Origin: Bacilli bacterium
GTDB taxonomy: Bacteria; Bacillota_I; Bacilli_A; RF39; UBA660
DNA length: 31,019 nucleotides
Direction of reading: 5' to 3'
Assembly (NCBI GenBank): GCA_900753325.1
Contig: CAADYO010000022.1
Location: 1 to 31,019, forward strand
Below the pieces are notes generated by a model. It did not search any database. It was not told where the DNA came from and saw nothing but the letters and a program-made list of their open reading frames with translations. Position 1 is the first letter of the stretch. Each line of letters starts with the position of its first letter. The translations under genes were made by a program, and so were the position numbers. This document shows positions 16,605 through 23,192 of the stretch, one piece after another.

Positions 16605-16632
16605 TTGCTAAAATGAATAAATATGCTACAAT
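16605..16632 (+). promoter_or_regulatory. Promoter of the small secreted peptide gene
   Basis: -35 TTGCTA (16605-16610), a 16-base spacer and -10 TACAAT (16627-16632); the start of transcription is predicted near 16639. Confidence 0.6.
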
Positions 16633-16641
16633 ATTATCAAA

Positions 16642-16682
16642 GGGCTAGTACAGACTTTTAAGTTTTGTACTGCCCTTTTTTT
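16642..16682 (+). terminator. Terminator-like hairpin between promoter and RBS
   Basis: GGGC-T-AGTACA (16642-16652) pairs with TGTACT-GCCC (16666-16675), followed by T7. It lies right after the predicted transcription start and directly before GGAGG of the gene at 16695. It could be an attenuator, or a 5' stabilising hairpin. Confidence 0.7.
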
Positions 16683-16694
16683 GGAGGTAAAATA

Positions 16695-16907
16695 ATGAAA
16701 AAAGAGGTTTTTAAAGTAGTAGCCATAGTTTTAACAATTATGTTAATAATACCAACAACTGTTAATGCTAGAAGAGGTTGCTGTTCACATCATGGTGGAG
16801 TAACAGGAAGTTGTTCAAATGGCAGACGGGTATGTGCAGATGGAAATTTAAAGCAATTTGTTCAGGCGAAGCAAAACAGATTGCAAGTTATAAACTTAAA
16901 GAAATAA
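16695..16907 (+). CDS. Small secreted Cys/His-rich protein
   Basis: A 70-residue product starting at the ATG 8 bases after GGAGG. Residues 1-25 are a signal peptide (MKKEVFKVVAIV... ending TVNA). The mature part begins ARRGCCSHHGGVTGSCSNGR and then RVCADG. This resembles the small extracytoplasmic CCSHHGG...CADG proteins of Bacillota, probably metal or disulfide binding, function unknown. The usual ending after CADG (a SPxCxC-type tail) is absent; the frame continues NLKQFVQAKQNR instead. In another frame the same DNA reads AICSGEAKQIASYK, so a frameshift after CADGN is possible. Transcription may be limited by the hairpin upstream. Confidence 0.6.
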   Translation: MKKEVFKVVAIVLTIMLIIPTTVNARRGCCSHHGGVTGSCSNGRRVCADGNLKQFVQAKQNRLQVINLKK

Positions 16908-16924
16908 CAAAATGGTAGTATAAG

Positions 16925-16955
16925 GGGTAACTAAATATTAGTTATCCTTTTTTTT
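16925..16955 (+). terminator. Intrinsic terminator
   Basis: GGGTAACTAA-ATA-TTAGTTATCC (10 bp, one G-T) is followed by T8, 17 bases after the stop at 16907. Confidence 0.85.
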
Positions 16956-16957
16956 GA

Positions 16958-17104
16958 AACACACAAGTACATGTAAACAAAGATATAAACAATGTAATTT
17001 GGTCACAAATTATAAAATTAAAAGAACGCGTTTATCAATGCCTTAAAATCGACTTGCCTTATGATTTTCATTTCAATAAAAAAATAGAAAATATCTTTGA
17101 CTAG
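16958..17104 (+). pseudogene. Possible coding remnant, unrecognised
   Basis: Between a stop at 16955 and a TAG at 17102 the frame reads like a genuine C-terminal protein end: VIWSQIIKLKERVYQCLKID, then LPYDFHFNKKIENIFD. It has no start codon, ribosome binding site or promoter and follows directly on a terminator. It may be the tail of a gene lost by deletion, or a chance open frame. I do not recognise the family. Confidence 0.3.
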
Positions 17105-17152
17105 AGATGGACATATTAAAACTGTAGAGTGATTTAGTCAAAATTTCATCTC
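17096..17152 (+). repeat. Two interleaved inverted repeats (pseudoknot order)
   Basis: TTTGACTA (17096-17103) pairs with TAGTCAAA (17135-17142), and GAGATG (17104-17109) pairs with CATCTC (17147-17152). The order A-B-A'-B' would make an H-type pseudoknot if transcribed. No promoter was identified. Confidence 0.35.
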
Positions 17153-17165
17153 CTACAAAGACAAC

Positions 17166-17191
17166 AAAAAAAGCAACATCACTGTTGCTTT
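17166..17191 (-). terminator. Intrinsic terminator, probably the original tRNA-Trp terminator
   Basis: AAAGCAACA-GTGA-TGTTGCTTT followed by T-rich sequence on the minus strand. It lies 5 bases beyond the TGCCATTTGAA repeat shared with the tRNA-Trp 3' end, which suggests it ended tRNA-Trp transcripts before the element inserted. Confidence 0.8.
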
Positions 17192-17253
17192 AAAATTCAA
17201 ATGGCACGCTCTTTATGAACGTCTACGAAAAAATAGGGATAAAACCTGATTAC
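17192..17253 (-). ncRNA. Predicted short outward transcript from the element
   Basis: From the promoter at 17260-17288 an RNA starting near 17253 would run about 88 nt through the repeat at 17196-17206 and stop at the hairpin 17166-17191. No open frame with a ribosome binding site lies in it. It may be a small RNA or simply read-out across the att site. Confidence 0.45.
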
Positions 17254-17259
17254 ATACTC

Positions 17260-17288
17260 ATTATACTTTAAATATGAATTTATATCAA
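17260..17288 (-). promoter_or_regulatory. Strong promoter facing out of the element
   Basis: -35 TTGATA (17283-17288), 17-base spacer, -10 TATAAT (17260-17265), just past the STAND gene stop. Confidence 0.7.
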
Positions 17289-17305
17289 GTTGTTAATAAC
17301 AAATA

Positions 17306-20300
17306 TTATCTAAAGAACTCATCAACATATTCACAAATTTTTTCTTCTTCAATCTGTAACTTATAATATTCTATAAGTTCTTTTAAATAACTTCTATGTT
17401 CTATATATGTTATTTTATTCGGAATCTCATTTGCTAGCGATGAAACATATTCTAACTTCTGTTCAATTAAAGGTATTCTACTACCACTCCATGATTCAGA
17501 AGTGTAACTAACTACGGTCTTTTTGAATACTTCAATTTTATTATTTAAATTAATCAACTTTAAAACTAATTCTTTTTTATTATCTGAAAAATACTTATTA
17601 ATTATTGAAAAAACATCATGCATCTTATCTAAATCTTCATAATTTTCTTCGATAAAATGATTTAAAAATACAACTTGTCTTTCTTTAATAATATTATTAT
17701 TTTCTTTTTCAAATAAATAATGTAAATTTAAGTAACCAAATGGTTTACTGATTATTTCGTTGTATGCATCCATAATTAACTCTTCATAATTATCTAATTT
17801 CCAAGCGTTAGTAATAAGGCTTGAAAATTTACCAGAATGATAATTAAAACTTTTGATATTTTTGATGAGATTAATGAAAAATTTGTTATCCAATTTTATT
17901 AACTCTATTCCATAAAAACCTAATGGATCAAAAATATCACTTAATCCATTTATATATAATGTTTTGAATAAGTTAACATCTTCAAAATCCTCAATTATTT
18001 TTTTGGCATCTTTATCATCATGGTGAGATATAAAAGAACTAATCATGACATTATATTTAATAACATCATTAGAATATTTTTGAATAATAGATTTATCAAA
18101 TTCTTTGTACCTAATTATTGTATCTATAGATAAAGATGCAATTCTATCATTACTTTTCTGTAATTCTATAAAATTTGTAACTAGTTTTAAATTATCTTTA
18201 CTTTTTGTTCTTTCTTGATCTAATATTTCCTTCAAATACCAAAAAGAATTAAAACTACCATCATCTAATAAAATACATTTGATTTTATCTAATGTTTCTA
18301 ATGATTCAATTTTTTGAAGAAACCATGCAAACATTGAAAAAGGATATCCATTTTCAATATATTTACTAAAAACTTCAATAATATCTTCTTCATTACATTT
18401 TTTATCAAAAATTAACTCTAATGATTTTTGTATATACCATTCATTTACATGAATTTCACTGCATTCAAGCTTCTTAAGATAAGAAAATAATTTAGAATAA
18501 TCCTCAGTGGTATATTTATTAATAATTTTAATTATTTCTTCATCATTATCTTCTTTTTTTATAAAAGGGAGAATTGTCATATACTCTTCATTTTTATAAT
18601 AATTATCTAAAGAAGTTTCGAAACTAAAATTAGCTTTTTTATACATCTTATTAAAAAGATATAATATATGTGATTCAGATATTGATGGTTCTTCTATTTT
18701 TGAAAAGAATAGCTTATTTAATACTTTAATATCATTTTCTAATATTTGTTTAGATGAATCATCAAGTGGAAAAACATTATAATTAATTAAAATATTATAG
18801 ATAGAATTAGAATTATTATCATTTTTAATTTCTAGTAATTTTTCTAAAATAAGTTTTCTGAATTTAATATAATTATCATCAGCTTTCATTGTTATTGTGG
18901 AATACTCAATTGTAAACATATTCTCACCAGCACTAGTAAAGTTGTGAGTCAAATTCAAGAAATCATCTACTATACTAATAAATAGTTTTTCATATAAAAC
19001 TTTGTTATCCTTAGCTTCAGATATTTTGGATAATATAGCATTCATTAACATATATTCACTTTCAAAGTTTCTGCCGATGCTATTAATATTAATTCCAAAA
19101 TTATTTTTTAAACACTGTACTGTTTCATTAAAAATACTTGGTTTCTTGCCTAAATAATATAATAATAAGTCAATTGATTCTTGCTCATAATCACCATCTT
19201 TAAACAAAGTTAAGATTGATACTTTTTTATTTGTAATTTCATTCAACTTTTTTTCAATTAGGAATTCTTCTTTTAATCCTTCTTCTGATTCTTCGTCAAC
19301 CTCTTTTTTTATAATTGTTAATGCTTTTAATCTATCAACATTGTAGAAGAATTCAAAGAACTCCAAATCTTCATTATATGGGCTTTCATTCCACGCCTTT
19401 TTTATCTCATCATAAATATATTTAATAGTATCTTCAGATAAAAATATTTTATTAATATTATTTATACAAGTAATAAATTTTTTAAGTAATTTAGGATAAC
19501 TATATTTTAACAAATTATAAATGCTAATATTCTTATCATCAATAAGGTACTTATATAAAATATAATTACCAAACGATTGATCATTAATTTTTAAAGCTTT
19601 TTCTTCAAAAAAATCTATTAATTCTATATTAGATAATTTTTTATATTCTTCAATATTTAGTATATTTAATTCTTCCAATAGTTGCTTTGTATCCTTATTA
19701 TCAAGTCTAATTGGGCCAAAGAATGCTAAGTAAAATAATATTTTAATATCTAATTCAGTTAATTCATTATCTTCTATTACACAATCATAAATTGACTTAA
19801 AAACATCTAACACATTGCTTAAAGAACTAATTTTTTTATTTTTTAAAGCATTAGCGCACATAATTGCAATTCTTGGATTATTTTTAGAAATACTAATTAT
19901 CTTTTTTTGAATATCCTTATTTTTTATACCAATAGTATTTAGTAAAGTTTCTAATTCTTCTTTGGATAAAGTTGATATACAAAGTACTTTTGGATTCTTT
20001 ACATATTTTTTTATTGAATTCTCAACATGTTTTAATGCATATTCACGTACAGTTGCAATTACTTTAATTTTGCCTGCGCTATAGATGTTTATATAATCTA
20101 AAATTGATTCTAATTGATTTATTTCATTTATATCATCAAAAAATAAAATATAATTACTACCTCCAGAAAGGTAGATTTTTAGATCGTTATATAAATTTCC
20201 ACCGTTATTTCTTATACAATAACACTTTGTATCTTTATTTTCTTCTATATATTTTTTACAAACTTCTAAAGCTAATTTTGTTTTACCAACTCCAGGATTT

Positions 20301-20929
20301 CCCGTTACTAACACAAAATTATTATCATCATTATTAAATATAGATTCTAATTGTTCTTTTTCTTTTCTATAAACAAAAGGTATATATAATGGAGACTGAC
20401 TATTATTTTTATCGTAACGCTCAATAAATTTTCCAATATCTGATATTTGGTTGCTATCAATAGGAATTCCCAAATGGTCAAAAGCTAGAAATGGATAACA
20501 ATTATAAATGTCATGTGTCATAGAATCAATATCTACTAATTCTATTTTCACATCATCATATAGGTTTATAAGTTTTTCTTTACTACTTGCTCTCATATTT
20601 GTATTTGTATGAAAACATATAATTTTATCAACTTTATCAATTGATATTCCAGTTTTCTCAGGGGTATGAGCATCTTTTATATCTGACTCGATTTTTGAGA
20701 CTGGACTACTTTCAACCGTTCCATACATAAAAAACAGATATTTATCATTTTCATCAAGACTATATGAATCAGGTACTCCAATTGTTGTTTTATCGGTTCC
20801 TTCCTTTCCTCCAATATCAGACATATTGGTTAGACCATATTTTTTATAAGCATATTCAGAACATAATCTTTGATATGCTCCAGGACTCAATGATTTAATT
20901 TTCATTTCAATATCATTAAAAACACTCAT
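17306..20929 (-). CDS. STAND NTPase (Avs-like) with N-terminal nuclease-like domain
   Basis: A 1,207-residue protein with the three-part plan of antiphage STAND ATPases. Residues 1-165 resemble a PD-(D/E)XK/Mrr-like effector fold: PGAYQRLCSEYAYKK (Glu25), GKEGTDKTTIGVPDSY (Asp54), KYLFFMYGT. The last catalytic strand lacks an obvious (E/Q)xK, so nuclease activity is uncertain. Residues about 185-400 are the NTPase: Walker A VTGNPGVGKT (208-217), Walker B YILFFDD (260-266) and VIATVREY. Residues 450-1207 are a long alpha-helical sensor region without clear sequence repeats. In known Avs proteins such a C-terminus binds a conserved phage protein and triggers the effector. GGGAGG precedes the ATG. 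It is divergent from the restriction-modification operon and shares its promoter region. Confidence 0.75.
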   Translation of the reverse strand: MSVFNDIEMKIKSLSPGAYQRLCSEYAYKKYGLTNMSDIGGKEGTDKTTIGVPDSYSLDENDKYLFFMYGTVESSPVSKIESDIKDAHTPEKTGISIDKVDKIICFHTNTNMRASSKEKLINLYDDVKIELVDIDSMTHDIYNCYPFLAFDHLGIPIDSNQISDIGKFIERYDKNNSQSPLYIPFVYRKEKEQLESIFNNDDNNFVLVTGNPGVGKTKLALEVCKKYIEENKDTKCYCIRNNGGNLYNDLKIYLSGGSNYILFFDDINEINQLESILDYINIYSAGKIKVIATVREYALKHVENSIKKYVKNPKVLCISTLSKEELETLLNTIGIKNKDIQKKIISISKNNPRIAIMCANALKNKKISSLSNVLDVFKSIYDCVIEDNELTELDIKILFYLAFFGPIRLDNKDTKQLLEELNILNIEEYKKLSNIELIDFFEEKALKINDQSFGNYILYKYLIDDKNISIYNLLKYSYPKLLKKFITCINNINKIFLSEDTIKYIYDEIKKAWNESPYNEDLEFFEFFYNVDRLKALTIIKKEVDEESEEGLKEEFLIEKKLNEITNKKVSILTLFKDGDYEQESIDLLLYYLGKKPSIFNETVQCLKNNFGININSIGRNFESEYMLMNAILSKISEAKDNKVLYEKLFISIVDDFLNLTHNFTSAGENMFTIEYSTITMKADDNYIKFRKLILEKLLEIKNDNNSNSIYNILINYNVFPLDDSSKQILENDIKVLNKLFFSKIEEPSISESHILYLFNKMYKKANFSFETSLDNYYKNEEYMTILPFIKKEDNDEEIIKIINKYTTEDYSKLFSYLKKLECSEIHVNEWYIQKSLELIFDKKCNEEDIIEVFSKYIENGYPFSMFAWFLQKIESLETLDKIKCILLDDGSFNSFWYLKEILDQERTKSKDNLKLVTNFIELQKSNDRIASLSIDTIIRYKEFDKSIIQKYSNDVIKYNVMISSFISHHDDKDAKKIIEDFEDVNLFKTLYINGLSDIFDPLGFYGIELIKLDNKFFINLIKNIKSFNYHSGKFSSLITNAWKLDNYEELIMDAYNEIISKPFGYLNLHYLFEKENNNIIKERQVVFLNHFIEENYEDLDKMHDVFSIINKYFSDNKKELVLKLINLNNKIEVFKKTVVSYTSESWSGSRIPLIEQKLEYVSSLANEIPNKITYIEHRSYLKELIEYYKLQIEEEKICEYVDEFFR

Positions 20930-21036
20930 TTATAAATCCTCCCTTTAAAATAATTTGATTATTATTATACCACAATTTCGTTATAATGATGAGGATAACA
21001 AGAAAATATGATATAATTAAATAGAGGTGTTAAAGT
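20930..21036. promoter_or_regulatory. Divergent promoter region of STAND and R-M genes
   Basis: A minus-strand TATAAT (20964-20969) faces the STAND gene and a plus-strand TATAAT (21012-21017) faces the restriction gene. Both -35 boxes are poor, which would allow control by a regulator, but none is encoded nearby. Confidence 0.55.
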
Positions 21037-21903
21037 ATGAATGACAATTTAATTTTTTTCATGAATGCTTTCATGTATGAATTAGAAGAATTACTAAACA
21101 AAAACCTAAATTATTTTGATGATGTAAAATTTCAATTTGACGAAGCAAATACAGATCAACAAATTAAAATAAAAATTAAAGAGTTTATTTTAAAAAACTT
21201 TAAAAAAATTGAAAGCGTAACAGAAATTAGAAGTAATGATAAGGATGTTTTTATATCTAAAGAAGACTTTGCTATTTCAAATATAAAAGTACCTTCTGAA
21301 CTAACCGAAGAAGATAGAATATTTATAAGAAATTCAAGAAGTGCAGTATATACAAATCCGGATTTATTATTCTTTATAACTGATGGAAAAGATGAATATA
21401 GAATATCTGTTGAAGTTAAAAGTACTAAGTCAGATAGAATACCTGGATCTAGCGTTCAACAAATTGATAAAAACGATTGGGTTATATTTTTAAAACATGA
21501 TGATAAACACATATTAGAATTTGTAACTGGAAAATATATTGATGCAATTAGTGGAACAATGCAATTTCCAGATAGAAGTCCAAGACCTCAAGTATCATAT
21601 AATATATTAAAGAATTGGAATAATGAATACAGAAATTTTAATAATGGAGTTTTATCATTTGAAGAAGATGAAAAGGAAAATGACAAAATGCAAGTTATCG
21701 ATGATTGGCAAATGCTTTTATCAAATAGATGGATGGAAACATTAAAAACTAGGAAAAAAGTAAATGGTGAGCCATGGTTTAATAATAATATAAGAAAATT
21801 TTCATTATTGCTATTAGAGTATTATGATTCTTTATCAGAAGAAGAAAAGAAAAACTATATTGACTTTATAAAGGACAATATATCTGGTGATAATGATGAA
21901 TAA
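21037..21903 (+). CDS. Type II restriction endonuclease (PD-(D/E)XK)
   Basis: A 288-residue protein placed directly before a C5-methyltransferase, overlapping it by 8 bases. The nuclease motif is TNPDLLFF (Asp109), 16 residues, then ISVEVKSTK (Glu126, Lys128), a standard PD-(D/E)XK core. The rest is not recognised, which is normal for type II restriction enzymes. It should cut unmethylated copies of the site protected by the adjacent methylase; the site itself cannot be read from sequence. RBS AGAGGTG precedes the ATG. No controller (C) protein gene is present, and the restriction gene is first in the operon. Confidence 0.75.
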   Translation: MNDNLIFFMNAFMYELEELLNKNLNYFDDVKFQFDEANTDQQIKIKIKEFILKNFKKIESVTEIRSNDKDVFISKEDFAISNIKVPSELTEEDRIFIRNSRSAVYTNPDLLFFITDGKDEYRISVEVKSTKSDRIPGSSVQQIDKNDWVIFLKHDDKHILEFVTGKYIDAISGTMQFPDRSPRPQVSYNILKNWNNEYRNFNNGVLSFEEDEKENDKMQVIDDWQMLLSNRWMETLKTRKKVNGEPWFNNNIRKFSLLLLEYYDSLSEEEKKNYIDFIKDNISGDNDE

Positions 21904-22906
21904 TAAAAAGTATAAGGTAGTTTCTTTATTTTCTGGATGCGGAGGTATGGATTTAGGATTCGAAGGGGGATTTACCTTTTTAAATAAAGAATACAAAGAA
22001 AATCCTTTTAAAATAATCTATTCAAATGATTTTGAAAAAAAAGCATGTGAAACATATAATTATAATTTTGATAACAAAATTGTATGTGATGACATACATA
22101 ATATCAATGAGAATGAAATACCAGATTGTGATATTGTTATCGGTGGATTTCCATGTCAAGATTTCTCTTTAGCTGGAAAAAGAAAAGGTTTTAATAGCCA
22201 AAGGGGTAATTTATATAAAGAAATGTTACGAGTAGTAAATAATAAAAAGCCTAAAATATTTGTTGCAGAAAATGTTGAAGGTATTAGTATCAATATTGAA
22301 AATAGTTCACCCCTATTAAAAATAATCGATGAATTTAAGAAAATCGGATATAATGTTAATTATCAACTTTTCAATACTGCAGATTATGAAGTTCCTCAAA
22401 CAAGAAAACGTATAATCATTATTGGAGTACGTGATGATTTAAACTATTTTCCGGATTTTCCCAAACCAATTTTATCTCCTAATAGATGGATTACAGCTAA
22501 GGAAGCAATAGATGATTTATGGGATAAGCTGGATTCTGACTATGTAAAAAATCATACATCAAAAGATTACTCTAAAGCAAAATTTTCAGAAGATGGTAAG
22601 GGACAAGGAAATAGACAAATTGAAGCTGATAAACCATCAATTACAATAAGAGCGGAACATCATGGAAATATTGAAGGACATTATAGAAGCATGAATCCTA
22701 ATGAACCTAATAACAAGAAGTATTGGCGAAGATTATCAATTAGAGAATGTGCAAGAATTCAAAGTTTTCCAGATAGTTTTATTTTTCCTTGTGCAGCTTC
22801 TTCTGCATATAAACAAATTGGTAATGCTGTCCCACCAGTATTTGGTTGGCATATTGCAAGACATATTTTGAATATATTAAATAAAATTGATAAAGATGAT
22901 AAATAA
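21896..22906 (+). CDS. DNA (cytosine-5) methyltransferase
   Basis: A 336-residue Dcm-type methylase with the conserved motifs in order: I (VVSLFSGCGGMDLGF), IV (GGFPCQDFSLAGKRKG, catalytic Cys87), VI (FVAENVEGI), VIII (QTRKRIIIIGVR), a target-recognition region with GQGNRQIEADKPSITIRAEH, IX (RRLSIRECARIQSFPDSF) and X (YKQIGNAVPPVFGWHIA). It transfers methyl from SAM to C5 of cytosine in the recognition site and protects host DNA. The ATG at 21896 is preferred over the one at 21893 on spacing from GGTGAT. Its start overlaps the nuclease gene, so expression is coupled. Confidence 0.92.
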   Translation: MNNKKYKVVSLFSGCGGMDLGFEGGFTFLNKEYKENPFKIIYSNDFEKKACETYNYNFDNKIVCDDIHNINENEIPDCDIVIGGFPCQDFSLAGKRKGFNSQRGNLYKEMLRVVNNKKPKIFVAENVEGISINIENSSPLLKIIDEFKKIGYNVNYQLFNTADYEVPQTRKRIIIIGVRDDLNYFPDFPKPILSPNRWITAKEAIDDLWDKLDSDYVKNHTSKDYSKAKFSEDGKGQGNRQIEADKPSITIRAEHHGNIEGHYRSMNPNEPNNKKYWRRLSIRECARIQSFPDSFIFPCAASSAYKQIGNAVPPVFGWHIARHILNILNKIDKDDK

Positions 22907-22924
22907 TTATTCATCTTTTTTTAT
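22892..22924 (+). terminator. Terminator of the R-M operon
   Basis: AAAGATGA, partly inside the end of the methylase gene, pairs with TCATCTTT and is followed by a T run. Confidence 0.7.
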
Positions 22925-22925
22925 A

Positions 22926-22965
22926 TCCATATATATGGACGATTATGGACGAGTTTCGACCATAA
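22926..22965. repeat. Palindrome, direct repeat and dyad cluster
   Basis: TCCATATATATGGA (22926-22939) is a perfect 14-bp palindrome. ATGGACGA occurs twice (22935-22942 and 22945-22952). TTATGG-A-CGA...TCG-A-CCATAA (22943-22965) is a dyad with one mismatched position. This looks like a protein binding or recombination site. Confidence 0.5.
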
Positions 22966-23008
22966 ATACAGTATTTTTTGCACACAAAAAAAACAAGAGC
23001 ATAAGAGA

Positions 23009-23057
23009 TTGTACCCATTATAAACCTAGATAAATACTAGGTTTATAATGGGTACAA
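23009..23057. repeat. 21-bp perfect inverted repeat
   Basis: The arm at 23009-23029 (starting TTGTACCC, ending AACCTAG) is exactly complementary to 23037-23057, with a 7-base loop ATAAATA. Neither side has a T run, so it is not a typical terminator. Confidence 0.85.
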
Positions 23058-23061
23058 ACTT

Positions 23062-23079
23062 ATTTTGCACTTGCAAAAT
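23062..23079. repeat. 8-bp perfect palindrome
   Basis: ATTTTGCA-CT-TGCAAAAT. It lies 5 bases from the 21-bp inverted repeat. A 10-bp inverted pair GGACCACAAT (23081-23090) / ATTGTGGTCC (23199-23208) starts just beyond it and reaches into the recombinase gene end. Confidence 0.7.
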
Positions 23080-23192
23080 CGGACCACAATTATAGTTCTT
23101 TTTTTATCAAAATCCTTTATTTTCATAGATTTTATATGGTTTGAATTATGGCTCTATTTGTGGATTCTTTTTTTATGTATTTTCTTTTGCTT

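Noticed and set aside
17207..17253. A second tRNA remnant ending in TGCCA at the left att repeat
   Set aside because: The upstream bases do not fold into acceptor or T arms; only the TGCCATTTGAA string matches tRNA-Trp.
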